This document shows positions 26,001-40,290 of a stretch of DNA of 64,000 nt, in pieces. Numbering within the stretch: position 1 is the first letter of the stretch; every line of letters starts with the position of its first letter. The notes below the pieces were generated by a model. The model was not told the DNA's origin and did not search any database. It saw only the letters and a program-made list of their open reading frames with translations. A program made the position numbers and the translations under genes. Source of the stretch: Podarcis raffonei (taxonomy: Eukaryota; Chordata; Lepidosauria; Squamata; Lacertidae). The DNA is taken from NCBI RefSeq assembly GCF_027172205.1, contig NC_070614.1, positions 36,152,001-36,216,000 on the forward strand, written 5' to 3'.

Positions 26001-26030
26001 CTGCAGTACCTACAGCCACCACCTACCTAA
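5086..26030 (+). CDS. KASH5: KASH5: meiotic KASH-domain dynein adaptor of the LINC complex
   Basis: KASH5 (CCDC155) links telomeres on the meiotic nuclear envelope, through SUN1, to cytoplasmic dynein. Coding exons, all with matching phases: 5086-5200, 6046-6230, 6878-6945 (tentative), 7024-7185, 7632-7749, 8141-8191, 8589-8666, 8780-8836, 11433-11492, 13783-13847, 14639-14707, 15969-16056, 16454-16561, 22667-22716, 23287-23397 and 25835-26030 (stop TAA). Together they give about 526 aa; human has 562. The order matches the family. First comes an EF-hand-like N-terminus (EEHVLKCTFKACDPEQTG, then the FSTFCAVMKDWIADC segment). A coiled coil follows (ANELEDLKVFSKSLEEENSK; EELTVTLDEYRMVVQ; ELKLEVSRLQEHLSQSY), then a linker and a membrane segment (LVLLGLPAFIALLAVSFLVL). 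The lumenal KASH tail is WPQLQLQYLQPPPT. The start ATG at 5086 sits two bases inside an exon that opens at 5084, so an upstream non-coding exon is expected. If 6878-6945 is not used, a donor at 6227 joins in phase to 7024. Introns 8837-11432 and 16562-22666 are swollen by LINEs. Confidence 0.9.
6370..6730. mobile_element. probable degenerate hAT-type element in KASH5 intron
   Basis: This holds an outer GTAGGGATGGTAAACCTCAGGC/GGTTTAGGGAATGTTGCTG pair and an inner ACAATTCCCATCATCCCTGA/GCTGATTGGAGTTGTA inverted pair, the foldback phrase shared with the elements at 21767 and 38318. The ends are too decayed to define. Confidence 0.4.
7363..7508 (-). mobile_element. LTR fossil, partial (same family as 48474-48771)
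   Basis: Three tandem 40-bp units, each carrying TCTAGGACCAATCAGACTGC (starts at 7371, 7411 and 7451), are followed by CAGTACATAACA, the inverted form of the LTR start TGTTATGTACTG. This is the U3 end of an endogenous-retrovirus-type LTR lying antisense in a KASH5 intron. It is a broken fragment with no coding region seen. Confidence 0.65.
9357..11127 (-). mobile_element. L1 LINE, 5'-truncated insertion with target duplication
   Basis: The minus strand has an open frame of 492 codons (11111-9633) for the C-terminal part of L1 ORF2 protein, ending in a cysteine-rich knuckle CWKCKETEGTFYHLWWTC. A 3'UTR and an A-rich tail follow at about 9360. A 10-bp direct repeat TAAAGTTATA flanks it (9347-9356 and 11128-11137), so both ends are defined. 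The intact frame suggests a fairly recent insertion. It sits antisense in the KASH5 intron between the exons ending at 8836 and starting at 11433. The endonuclease and catalytic reverse-transcriptase domains are missing through 5' truncation. Confidence 0.95.
11560..12150. repeat. probable LINE-derived 3'UTR repeat
   Basis: The text around 11940-12110 (GTCCAGGGCTTCATAAG, CAGCTAGTGCAGATATTAC, ACTGGCAGCTGTATTTGGAG) resembles the 3' regions of CR1/L2-like LINEs as I know them. There is no open frame and the boundaries are unclear. Confidence 0.35.
12385..13650 (+). mobile_element. degenerate L1 LINE ORF2 fragment, interrupted by a pogo-like MITE
   Basis: Frames on the plus strand match the L1 copy at 9357-11127 piecewise: LNLFKDNYIKLWKEI, SLLG-like text, then EGTFFHVWRACKKVKEYWEMIYNEMKK, then the MYAATAARVLLAQKWK segment and the tail near 13640. 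Several stops and frame changes separate the pieces, so it is older than the 9357 copy. The MITE at 12660-12865 is nested in it and therefore younger. It lies in the KASH5 intron 11493-13782. Confidence 0.8.
12660..12865. mobile_element. pogo/Tigger-like MITE, copy 2 (nested in L1)
   Basis: CAGTGGTACCTTGGTTCTC at the left and ACCAAGGTACCACTG at the right form the inverted ends, with TA on both flanks (12658-59, 12866-67). It splits the L1 fragment around it. Confidence 0.8.
18571..19345 (+). mobile_element. L1 LINE ORF1-like fragment (degenerate)
   Basis: A 96-codon lysine-rich frame (18571-18861) with a coiled-coil-like segment (LLELTSQLDKLKQDLKNDLQ) continues in broken frames. The later part contains LRDILVKFSHLSAKEIILNV and LEWEGTNILISVQL, which look like the RNA-binding C-terminal part of L1 ORF1 protein. 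Stops interrupt it. It lies in the large KASH5 intron 16562-22666. Confidence 0.6.
19760..20150 (-). mobile_element. LINE reverse-transcriptase fragment (L1-like)
   Basis: On the minus strand the text reads RGCPLFLFILALGPLVICL, then an FTDD box in the place of the catalytic YADD, then LNNFTILSGLRVNFSKSEAL. This is the order of the reverse-transcriptase core in L1-type LINEs. It is degenerate, and the substitution of Thr for Ala in the box is consistent with decay. Confidence 0.6.
20617..21035 (+). repeat. unclassified dispersed repeat, related to 955-1085 and 21368-21500
   Basis: About 410 bp ends in GATGCCAACAACAACT. Its middle (CAACTCCTGCAGTCAAGCTG) recurs inverted at 955-1085, and its end (AGGCACACTCCATTGTCTC) recurs inverted at 21368-21500. 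The AAC-rich end suggests a non-LTR retrotransposon, but no coding region identifies the family. Confidence 0.5.
21368..21500 (-). repeat. second copy of the 20617 repeat, inverted
   Basis: On the minus strand this reads TTTGACTTTACCCCCGAAGG, then CATTGTCTCCCGAGACAGAC and GATGCCAGCAATAAG, matching 20960-21030 in opposite orientation about 340 bp away. The pair could fold into a long hairpin in the KASH5 pre-mRNA. Confidence 0.55.
21767..21889. mobile_element. foldback hAT-like element
   Basis: The left arm CTCCAGATGTTTTAGGACTA / CAATTCCCATCA pairs with the right arm TGGGAGTTGTAGTCC / CAAAACATCTGGAG around a 35-base loop. The outer left end is CAGGCATAGGCAAACTC. The matching outer right end is missing, so the copy is truncated. 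It is non-coding. Confidence 0.65.
21927..22060. mobile_element. foldback hAT-like element, diverged
   Basis: The outer pair AGGAGTGGGGAAC / GCTCCCCACCACTACT and the inner pair CAAACTCCCATTAG / TTATGGGAGCTGAAGT show a decayed relative of the element directly upstream. Confidence 0.5.
24288..24550. mobile_element. MITE with CCGTATTTTTCGC ends and internal hairpin, copy 1
   Basis: The termini are CCGTATTTTTCGCTCTATAAG and the inverse of that at the right, with TA after the right end. Inside, GCCAGAACAGCAAGAGGGATC is repeated inverted around a short CG-rich loop (about 24380-24445), giving a stem of roughly 30 bp. It is non-coding and lies in the last KASH5 intron. Confidence 0.75.
24868..25069. 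mobile_element. hAT-like MITE in the last KASH5 intron
   Basis: CAGAGCTTTCCAAACTTG and AGTTTGGAAATCTCTG form inverted ends. The flanks GCTTAGGG and ATTTAGGG agree at 6 of 8 positions, which fits an old 8-bp duplication. Confidence 0.6.
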
Positions 26031-26113
26031 CACCATTCCTTTTCCTAGTTTGTGGAGAGAAAAGGAAGCTGCTAAGAAGTCCTGATGCAAGACAGATAAA
26101 AGAACCTGTAAAA

Positions 26114-26119
26114 AATAAA
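26114..26119 (+). terminator. candidate KASH5 poly(A) signal
   Basis: AATAAA lies 84 bases after the KASH5 stop codon. A second AATAAA stands at 26353-26358. Confidence 0.5.
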
Positions 26120-29100
26120 CTGAGCGAACCACTTTTAAGTTTAATCTTTGTGTGGACACAACATTCACAATTTTTTTTGCCAAGTCTGTGTGGCATTCAG
26201 ACAGCTCATTGCTCCCACCTAATAGATGGTAAACACTCTGTTGACCGGGATCTAACATTCCAGTATTTTTGTGACTTGTGAAAAAAAGTAGACTATTGTC
26301 CATTTTCAAATACTGCATTTTTAGGCATCTTTAAGAGAAGCCTCTTCAGCCTAATAAAAATCACGTTCAGGAAAAGCAAAAGGAGGTCTTCTTTCATATA
26401 AACAAAAGTGCAGGTCAGGAGTTTCGCTAAAGGCAGCGGGGCTGGTTTCAAGAACAGGCCCATTTAACCACAGTATTAGGCCCACAAATAATTTTGAAGG
26501 TGTGTTAGAGGCATCTGCACAGGCATGAAATGCTTTTACCGTGCATCCTGAGAATGTTTGAATTTCTGAAAATCTCAAATCCCTTCTAAAATGTAGCCCT
26601 CCTTGCTGCAAGGATAGCATGAATAGCTATGCAGTGTCTCCCATTCACGAGGTGCCTGGACCCTCACCTCTGCAGTCTCCAGTCATATTCCCATCCATTT
26701 GTTAGCCTTCTACGGAGTGCCTACCCTCAGGAATTAGCTCACCCTAGGCTTGCCTTACCCTGACCATTGCAATTACCGTATTTTGCAGCTGCTGCAGATT
26801 TGAACTACAAATGATGCAGCAAACACATGATTCCCCAAATTTGCATTTGCCAGATAGGGAAGGGACAATCAGCAGGAGGGGTGTTTGATGGATACATACA
26901 CCCAAGCTTCACCCCTCGCTACTTTTGCAGGAGTCAGTAAGCTTCAAGACCAGAAATTAGTCCAGAAATTATAGAGCTTGGAGGCTTCTTATCTGAAGGC
27001 TCTCTCCACCCCCTTCCATCACGGAGAGAACAGCAGTAGCAAAACATATAAAAGGGGTTCCAGTATGGTTAAGACCACCGGGGGGGGGGGGCGGAATCCG
27101 TCCAAACTAAGTAAATTCAGAGGCAGCATCCATCAGTTAAAAAAAAAAAATTAAGCAAGGAACACTTTCATCTACACTACAAAAATATTTTTGCTTGAAA
27201 AGCTGTGCCCCTACCCCAACTATCCCTGAAATAGGTACTGGAGTACCTAGAAGGCCAGTTACAGAGATAACAGTCTGGTTTTCTTTTGTCATATGTTTCC
27301 AGTGATACTCATATTAAGTCAAAAGGGGGGAAAAACATTGAGAACAGAACAACAACAACTGAATAGCAGGTAACTTGTAAAATAAATTAGGAGCTGGTTA
27401 TGAACACACAACCTGAGGTCCCGGTGGGCTGTTTCAACAAGCATGCCTATGACACTTCTTGAAGAGTTACCCCATCTGCAGGATTTCTGTTGAAAAAATC
27501 ACGTTCAAAAAAGCTGGATGGAAACAATAAGAACAGAACTAGAGATGCAACCCAAATAGGTATAGAGAAGCACATGAGGGTGGGGGTGGGGGAGAAAATC
27601 CGCAAAATAGGGAATTGAGCTGAACAAAGGCAACTCCTGGCTGAAATGTACCATATCCTGATAGAAGGCTTCACTGATTCTAGCACCATTGTGAACGGAC
27701 AATTACAATTTCCTTGAAAGCCTTCACATGTTTTGCAGTTTCCCAAAACAATCTGTTCCAGGGAAGATAACCAGAAAACTACCATAAATCTACCACACAT
27801 ACCCTTTAGAAAAAGTCAGGTCTTGTATATCAGGTAGCTTATTCACAGGTTTATTCCAAGTGGTGGCATTTATTGTACAGATCCTCAGGACCATGGAAAA
27901 AGACCAAATCAACACAGGATTCCAAGGGTGGGATTTTGGGGTGGGATGGGGGAAGAGAATAAGATCAAATAATGACAGAACGTAATTCCGATGGCTTATA
28001 AACACTAACGGGATAATAAATTCAGATTCTTTTCTCTCCATGCCAGCATTTAAGTACCTATATCTCAACCCATCCAAGCAACCCCAGGACTATGCAGGAG
28101 ACTAAAAAAAGAGAGGGATGATTAAGAGACCTTTGGATCATATTCCTCCCTTCTGTTTATAAACAGAGTCAACATCGCTATACTCCCAAGAACCAATTAG
28201 TAAAGGAGAGCAACAGAGGCAGGTTAATTTAGGACACTTCTATGGTGCAAATATTCAGCTATCTCCAACAGTTGTTTTTTCACAAACAACAGGTGCCACT
28301 GTCTTTGGATGGTGGAAGCTGTACAGCCATTTAAAACTACCTCTCATAACTTGTTGATATCTCCCCATCACCACACATTTTTTTATAAAACTTGCTGAGC
28401 AAAAGTACATTTCCCCATTCACTTTAAAGTGGGAGCTGTTGCTCAGAAGTTATAACAGCCCAAATGAAAACCAGAAAGAGAGAGACCAACTTAATACAGA
28501 ATTTCAACCACCCAGAAGAAAAATAACTGAGCACCATCTATTTTAATAGTGGGATGAAATATTCAGCTACGGAGAGGGTTTGGCTTTCCACATTTTCTCT
28601 TTTGGCATTCCTCATTGCCACCTTCAGCAGATCACCTTCTGTCCAAGGTTACCTTTATTCTTCTGCTAACAAAAAGACAATGGTGCCAAGTCTATGTGGC
28701 TTCCTCTTCAGTCTCATGGAGAACCAAGGGAGGTAAAATGCTACAAAAAATGAGAAAGGCCCCTAAGGTTCTGACTGAGACACTGACTTCGTGCTATCCC
28801 TTCCATCTAACCTGCAGGATCAGTCTACACCAGGTCACACTTAGGAGTGACCTCTATAATCCTAAGGACCAGAAACAAGATGATCTTTCAAAAATAATAA
28901 TAATGAAGGGGCAAGAAGCAACAGAACATCAAATGTGGTTACAAATCCTCATACTGGATGCAACGTCCCAGTTTTAAAAAATAGTAAAATAATTGACAGT
29001 AAGGACTCAAAACCACCTTCGCCTTCCAGCTGAAAATGGGTGAGGGGCATGGCCATCAGAATTTATCTTGCAGCTTGGGAAAATACCCAGACTCAAAAAG

Positions 29101-29142
29101 GGGGGTTTTGCACTCCCAACTGTGCAACAGAGTCTCTCTCCT
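26120..29142. other. convergent intergenic/3'UTR stretch between KASH5 and the RAS gene
   Basis: No exon-like signal is seen. On the minus strand AATAAA motifs occur at 28659-28654, 27874-27869 and 27855-27850. They are candidate poly(A) signals for the RAS transcript, so most of this stretch may be its long 3'UTR, as is typical of KRAS genes. Confidence 0.45.
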
Positions 29143-33438
<4,296 letters not shown>

Positions 33439-34194
33439 TCAAGCTCTAGCAGAAGACACAGAGTCAGTTCCCCTCTGTGCTACCAAGAGTTTGCCTGAGT
33501 TTTGGCCACATCTTCCTAGATATTTGCTCCTAGCTAGATTGCTACGTCCACTCTATTTGCAGGAAATCCTTTCAACACTTTCCCCAAAAGCAGCACTCTG
33601 AATTGGACAATCTAACTAGAATTCTTCCTTTTTCTAGGTAGATGAATGTCAGGTCACTTTATCATGAAGCTGGGATTGGTGTTAATTGATTCCTTCTCAT
33701 GCAGCTGCTAGAGAAATCGCAGACAGAAGGACTTCAAGTGTCAGGCATGCTTATGGCTGCCAACTTTTACCACCACCACCACCACCCTGCAACCAAAAAA
33801 TCAACAACAACAACCCTGGACACCTGGATGGGGCCACAAAGGAACTGGAAGAGGAGCTACACAGCTCAAAAAAGATATGGTGGATCAGAGGATTCAACTT
33901 CGCAGGTTTTTACTGTTTATTTATACAGCATCAACTAAGCACACAACACTTTTAGCAAAGTGTCTCTGTCTCAAAGAGCTTACAAAATGAAAACTGAGAA
34001 AGGAGAGGAAATGGAAGTAGGGAGGCATATGCGTTTGTTTCATTTACATGTAACCAGACCTGGTTACTACAGCAGGATGTGGGAACTAAAGGATTGTAGT
34101 AAAGGCTTCTCAAGGGTCATGGATTATGGGTGGTGTCTGGTGGAATTGAGAGCTGAGACTCTGGTCACTTGATAGAACACAGCTTTGCTTGCTG

Positions 34195-34381
34195 GCTGCC
34201 TGCCTCAGTGCTTCCTGCAACTTAATGATACAGCATTTGCCTTGCATGCAAAGGATCCTGGGTTCAATCACTGGCATCTCCAGGTAGAACCCTGTCTGAA
34301 GCCTTTGAGAGCTGCTGCCAGTCAATGCTGATATAGCTGTAAACCAGACAAAACAGAAGCCAGCTTCCTATGTTCTTAGGC
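34195..34381 (+). mobile_element. tRNA-derived SINE, copy 1
   Basis: The tRNA-like box B text TGGGTTCAATCACTGGC follows GCATTTGCCTTGCATGCAAA. The body then runs GAGAGCTGCTGCCAGTCAAT to AAGCCAGCTTCCTATGTTC. Related copies lie at 45628, 49753 and 50880. Confidence 0.7.
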
Positions 34382-34549
34382 AGGCTGAATCAGTACATCT
34401 GATCCACACCAACCATGCAGAATCCCTGCCCATCCCCACAACGACTGTTGCTCGTTTCAACAGAAGTTCGAGAAGTAGCAGGTTCAGTTCAAACTTTGGA
34501 CTCTCTTTCCCATTTCTGCGGTCCACCAGGGAAGGTACGTCCGGCTAGA

Positions 34550-35720
34550 GGCCTACACCCTGAGATTTCTACTCCTTGCTACAACTCCACACACACACCC
34601 CGCCCGCCCGCGCGCAATATTATAGGGGTGCATTTGCTGGCCTCACTGCCAAGCAACCCCAGTTCTGTGAAACGCAACCCAACCCACCCAATCGCTCCAT
34701 GCAAGCAAAAGTCAAGATTCCTCCGTCAGATGCGGCCCACCTGGGGGAAGAAGCAGGAAGGGATCGCGGACGCTGGCCAAGGAAGAGGGGGGATGCGGGC
34801 ACAAACCACGCACGTGGGAAACCCGGGACGAGGCAGAAGGCTGGGGCTTGAGGGGAAGAGGTTGCCCGGGAGGAAAGAGGCGGCGGCGGGGATGGGTGGA
34901 GCCAGTCCCGGGCTCCCTCGGTCGGTATTGCAACACGCCTCGCGCAGCTGCCAGCCCTCTTTCTGCCCTCGTCCTCCCGCAGGCAGGCAGGCTTCTGCCC
35001 TCCCGGAGCCCTACCCCGGCTGCGCGCGCAGAAGCAGCCACCTTGCCATGTTTATGCACCGCTTTTGCTAAGCAGGTGCCCCACCCTGGCGCAACCCCAC
35101 AATGGCTGCGCGCCTCCAGGGGCCGCGGACCCAGCGCCAACCCGGCGGCCCTTGCAGAAGAGAAGCCCCCCCCCCCCGCCGCCGCGCCCTGCCCTCTCGC
35201 CCTCCGCTGCCCTTCCAAGCGCGCCCCCCCCCCCGCCCTGCATCCCCTTTGGGGGGCTGCTGTCAATCACCCGCCCCCTCGCCTCTTGGCACTCACCCGC
35301 CCTACGGGGAGGGGGAAGACGGGCTCGGGGTCTCAGGCACCCCCCATGCGGGAGGGAAGGGGGGCCAGCGGCGGCGGCGGCGCGCGCTCTCAGGGCCCTG
35401 GGCCGGCAGCGGAAAACCCCTCCCTCCGCAGCCTGACAGCTCCCCTCCGCGCCCCGCAGGGCTGAGCCGCCCGGCCAATAAGAGCGCGCCGCCGCCCCGG
35501 ATTGGCCAATCGGAGTCGGGTGGCGCCATAGAGTCGAGGGGAATGGGTGCGGCTAGAGAAGCTGTCGGATGGGCTGGAGGACTAGGGCGGCGACGGGAGG
35601 GAAGAGCGTCCGCCGGAGGTTGGCATGGACGGGCTTGCGGGAGGCGGGGCGGGTGACAATTAAAGGGCCAGCGCCTCCCCCCCCCCCGCTCTGTTTCTCT
35701 CCCTCCCCGGGGAGGCTCTG
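34550..35720 (-). promoter_or_regulatory. KRASBL: CpG island promoter and predicted non-coding exon 1 of the RAS gene
   Basis: This is the strongest GC/CpG-rich stretch of the window, 1.1 to 2.3 kb before the first coding exon. Two CCAAT/ATTGG boxes lie at about 35471-35513 (GGCCAATAAG and ATTGGCCAATCGG). A strong donor on the minus strand, GGCGG|GTGAGT, lies at 35297/35296. A non-coding exon from roughly 35420 to 35297 spliced to 33412 fits both the distance from the CCAAT boxes and the KRAS gene plan. Poly-C runs (35167-35180, 35224-35238) lie inside. Several long open frames on both strands are products of the GC content. A divergent transcript on the plus strand is possible but not shown. 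Confidence 0.7.
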
Positions 35721-35825
35721 TGGATTCAGGCAAATTTGACGGCTGGCGCTGCAGGTTGGCTAGGGAGTAGCCCCATGGATTTAACAGAGGCGGCGCTGTG
35801 TCGGGATAGCTGGGCGGTGGGCATG

Positions 35826-35915
35826 TGCAGAATGATAGAAGTGTAGCCTCGGAAGGGACCCCGAGGGTCATCTAGTCCAACCCCCTGCAATGCAGGAATG
35901 TTTTGCCCACTCATC
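35826..35915 (-). repeat. CR1 LINE 3'-region fragment
   Basis: GAATGATAGAAGTGTAGCCT, GGAAGGGACCCCGAGGGTC and ATCTAGTCCAACCCCCTGCA form the well-known CR1 motif of sauropsid genomes. Confidence 0.75.
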
Positions 35916-37404
35916 CTCTAAAGACTGAGTTATCCAAAGTGAAGCAGGTTAGACTTTGGAGAGCTTACCTCTGCTTATTTGGGCTTGAATAGAGACCGTG
36001 GGTTCCTTTCCTGCTGCGGATCCTCATTAAAACACCCTTGTTATTTATCCGAACACTGCTCAGGGCTGCTGCAAAAGGGCCGCTTCGCTTATTTCGCAGA
36101 CACTCCAGCTCCAACTGAATTGTCGTGCCTTCTCTTGCATTTTATTTCCCCTTGAGCCCGCGGCTTAACATACCCACCCTAAAAACTACGTGTCTGTATC
36201 CCTGCAACAAAGGATTGTATTTTATGCATCAGATGATGGAAGTGACTCTTGAGTCCACAAATAAAGATGTATTGCCTTAGACGACCAGGAGCAGGCAGGC
36301 TGCAGACTTGGCATAACTATGTTTTGTTTTGTTTTGAACTAGAACATCAGGATCCACCAGCCAGAACAAGGTGAGGAATGATAGCATAGAGGACTCATGC
36401 AAACTTTGAACCAAGTGCCAGGGTGCCCCTGGGCACATTTCAGTCCTGGAATTTGTTTTCTGACCCAGAACTGGATCACACAGTCCTTTCAAATGCAAAT
36501 AGTTCCTGGTTCCCCATCCCCAAGTTTTCTTCATTTCAGCTATTTATTTCAGAGAAGCGATGGGAGGAGACATTTTGCTGTGGCTGTCATTAAACTCTTG
36601 GGAGTCAGAAATGCCTGTTGATCATCCTGAGATCTACCAGTAAATCTTGACCTACCTTCTCATCCCTGCCTCTTGCCCTGCCAGGGCTAGAGGGCAGCCA
36701 GGGCCCCCCAAACCAGCAGAGGGACCGTTGTTGCCCTAACAGTGCTATCATTTTGACTTGGCACAAAGTATCTAAGACGATTAGATGTAGCCTGCAGTTG
36801 CATCCAGATGACCTATTTACTGAGCGTTCATCCTGATTTGTTTGCAGAGTTTATGGAGAGGCTAGGCGACATTGGCTCTTATTGAGCATCGATTCTGATC
36901 TGTATGTGAGGACGTTATGCGATGTGTCAGACAATTGTTCTCCCGTACCTTCCGATGAATTTCCTATTCATTTATCACAAAAAGTCTGCTCTTTTGGGGG
37001 AAGTGGGTTTGTTGTTCAAGACCTCCAAATCCACTTCGATTGGACAACCTCAATTGTTCACTGTGGGATGGAACCCCACCCTGCAAATAGCAACAGTTCT
37101 GAAGTGCCCTAAGAGAACTCCCAGTTTGCATGTCCCACCTCTTCCAGGTTACAGGGGGCCAAACTGAAATCCTGGAGGCAGCACTGACCTTGGACATACA
37201 TGAAGCCATGCGGGAGTGGGGGAGGCCAGGGCTTTGAGCTATATGGCTTATCCTAGCTGCACAGCAGCTGGGAGAACAACATTGTGATCCAGTTATTAAG
37301 AGCACAGTCATCTTACTAAGAACAGGGTGGCACAATGTGTTTGCTTTCATAGTTTGCGTGCACAAAGCCCCTACACACACACACACACACACCAGTGTGA
37401 TGTC
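35916..37404. other. intergenic, no gene seen
   Basis: No splice-linked frame is seen. A short block near 36820-36930 (GTTCATCCTGATTTGTTTGC) recurs at about 57450-57475 and is probably part of a decayed DNA element. A short (AC)n run lies at 37373-37392. Confidence 0.35.
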
Positions 37405-37527
37405 CATGGGTGTAGGCAGAGAGGGGCAGCTGCCCCCAATCAATAAAAATCAATAAAATGCATAGCTAACTGAAGTTCTGCCCCCCCAAAGGCCTGCTCC
37501 CCTAACAAAAATCCTGGCTATGCAATG
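37405..37527. mobile_element. hAT-type MITE (CATGGGCGTAGCCA family), copy 3
   Basis: Ends CATGGGTGTAGGCA and GGCTATGCAATG are flanked by GTGATGTC (37397-37404) and GTGATGCC (37528-37535), a 7/8 match. The interior CAATCAATAAAAATCAATAA is shared with copy 4. Confidence 0.75.
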
Positions 37528-38317
37528 GTGATGCCTTAGTGCACATTGATGCGCTTTGATAGTGCGCATTAACAGCAAGAATGGCTTGGCTGAATCTTTC
37601 CCACCAGTTTTGTATTTTTCAGTTCTATTAGGCCACAAAGGTAACATTTTGGATGGGTGCCAGGAAACTCATTTCTAAGCTCCTTCCCGAAACATGGTTG
37701 GCAATCAACAAATGTCCCTGTGAACCCAAGAGTCCTGGATGCCACCCTGAGAATCTTGATAATCTACTTCATTGCTCCTTTCAAACCACTAGCTGTTACA
37801 AACAAGCAGTGAAAAATGGATGTACGCAAATACGCTTTTTACATGTTACAAGAAGAGGCCTCGAGTGCCTCTTTGCATCTTTTGATGACCTATTAGCTTC
37901 CGACAAATCAGTTCTATATTGGGTACCACTCCCCTCCCAGAGCAGCCTGGAATCCTGACGTATTGCAGATGCCACTTCTTTCCCGAAAGGTCTTCAAGAT
38001 CTCTAATGGGGCCATTAGGCTGAAGGGCCCCATGTGCACTTAAAGCAGGCCAGATGCAGATGAAAGTCCTTGTCCTAAAGCCCACCAGGGTACCAATTAG
38101 ATTCAGAGGGTGAACTGTGGACGGAAAATTACAGGATGCTGTGAAAAAGAGGACTTGGGCAGGTGTGTCATTTAATGCATTAAATTGTGCTGGAAAGAAA
38201 TCTTAAGTAGTAGCTGGGGTGGCTTTTGCCTCCCATATTCCCCTGCATCAGTTTTTAGATAGGAAACTGCAACAGGACACAAGAGTGCTTATTTTTGTTC
38301 AAATAATCTGTAAAGCA

Positions 38318-38572
38318 GCATTCCCAATCCCCAGCCAGGTGGTGCCCTCTATTTGGCTTGGAGCTGATGGGATTTGTAGTCCGGAGGACACCGGCAGCTT
38401 GGGGAAGCCAGCTTGAAGCATCACATATGCCGATGACACTGTTGTTGTTGTTAAGCATATACGATGCTTCAAGCAGGCTTCCCCAACATGCCGGTGTCCT
38501 CCAAAGGCTTTAGACTACAAATCCCATCAAACCCAACCATACAGAGGACACCACCTGGTCAGGGAAGGCTAC
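38318..38572. mobile_element. foldback hAT-like element with long inverted arms
   Basis: The left half contains CCAGGTGGTGCCCTCTATTT, GATGGGATTTGTAGTCCGGA and GGACACCGGCAGCTTGGGGA. The right half repeats these inverted (GCTTCCCCAACATGCCGGTG, GACTACAAATCCCATCAAAC, GACACCACCTGGTCAGGGA). The centre is a (TTG)n run. Arms of over 100 bp make this the largest palindrome in the window. Confidence 0.65.
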
Positions 38573-39550
38573 TTTACAGTATTTATTTAAAAAAAAATTT
38601 TTTAACTGCTTTTATTTTGCTTTAAACAGATACAGATAAATATAAATAACCAAAATTACAAAAGATAAAAACCTTAATAATAATAATAATGGAAAAGGCT
38701 AAAAAACTACAAAAAATATCAAAGTACATGGCATAGAACATAAGCCATTATGGGAAAGAAAAAAGAAAAAGGAAAGAAGAAGGGGGGAGGGAAAAAAGGA
38801 AAAAAGGAAAATGAGCCAAAACTCAAGAAGGCTCGCCTATTGTACACTTCCGTCAAGGTCACAACAGATCATTATTCTTATCAATTCTCTCTATCTGCAT
38901 TCCATAGAATCCCTCATCTTTGTATCAGGGAACATTTCCCTATGCAGCATCATTCTAAACATAACCAGATCTTTGATGAACCCTTATCCCCTAGATAATT
39001 ATTTAATTATTTAAACAGTATTATAACAAATACTGGCTAGCAGTAGGATCCCTGAGGTCCCTGGAGATGGAGCAAGGTTCATTTGGGAGCAGGGTAGCCC
39101 ATTTTTATAATAGACCATGTTCCAGGCCTTTAAAAGCAGTCTGAATGTAGAATTTCAAAGATCAGTCCACCCTCTCCCCTAGCATGAAGCTAATGTAGTG
39201 GAGAATTAAAACTTTATTTGTATGTGCCCAACTGCTGCAGAAGGCAGGGTGGCTAGGCCTATTGGGGGAGAAGAAGTTGGACGCCCTCGCTGGGAGTTTC
39301 AGCTGCTGATTTCTTTAGGGGTTCTGGAGTAAAATTTGGCCAGGAGAGCTGGAGAGTTTGGGTCTGGTGCAGTAGAATCTGTCTTGAAGGGACTGTTCCC
39401 ATATGAGCCTGCCTGAGCCCGTTATTCAGAAGTGAGATGGGTGTGGAGGTGACAAGGGATAGTTTGGGATCTTTTAAGAACATAAACAGAGCCTGCTGGG
39501 ACATGCCATGTCTGTGGGAAGGCTGCAAGCAGGAGTGGTATTCAGGGTCA
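38573..39550. other. intergenic, A-rich low-complexity DNA
   Basis: Simple A-rich and (AAT)n tracts span 38590-38830. Nothing coding is seen up to 39550. Confidence 0.35.
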
Positions 39551-39560
39551 CACTGCCTCT

Positions 39561-39845
39561 GAGGGCTTGTCCACACTTTGGTTTGTCCTGTGGTGTTTTC
39601 TTCCACTTGTTCTAGACACGGTTCTGAGAGGCTTTTCATTTGTCCCACTGCTTTCCCCCGGAGAACCCACTGTGAACTGCTGAATCAAAACAAATGCCAG
39701 TCTGCAAAAAACCCGACTGACGTTTGTTCCAATTCTGCGGTAAACTGCGGGTTTCCCCTGGGAATGGGGCAGGGCAAACAAAGAACCTCTCAGACTTGTG
39801 CCTAGAAAGCCTGTGGCAAGCGGCAGTGTGGATGAGCCCTGACAG
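39561..39845. mobile_element. probable hAT-like element
   Basis: GGGCTTGTCCACACTTTGG and AGTGTGGATGAGCCCTGA form inverted ends about 280 bp apart. The interior contains CCTCTCAGACTTGTGCCTAG, which resembles 59440-59475 (CTTGTGCCTAGAAG), part of a related copy with ends CATCCACACTTCCC / GGAAGTGTG at 59362-59497. Confidence 0.55.
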
Positions 39846-40290
39846 TGGCTGTAGAATATTTTCTGTCATAGGAGCCAACTCCTAGGGGCTTCGGCCCCCA
39901 CAATTAAATATTTGAGCCCCACAAAGTTGATGGGCATTCCCATTCAAATGGTGTGTGTGCACTGTATCATGTGATCGATTATGTGGGGCAGGCCTTACCT
40001 GGGCCCCCGCAATATTATATTCAAGTTTGCACCCTTATTTTCTGTGGTAGCGCCTCACCTCTTGAATTGCCTCGCCAGAACAATTCACCCTGTGCCAATG
40101 CTAATAACATTTGGGCCTCAGCTCCAAACTTTGCTTCCCTCCACCCCAGGATTTAATGTTAGATTGACTGATGCTTGCCCAGCAATCTGTTTAACTGTGA
40201 TATTTTATAGCAACTGATTTTAATGCCTCGTTTTGGAAGCCGACCTTACAGCACAAGGTGGGGTGAACATGTTTTAAATAAAATTCAGTA

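Noticed and set aside
34415-35871. Several long open frames of 180-218 codons on both strands
   Set aside because: They lie in the CpG island. Composition (Pro, Arg, Gly, Ala) follows GC content, and frames overlap on both strands.
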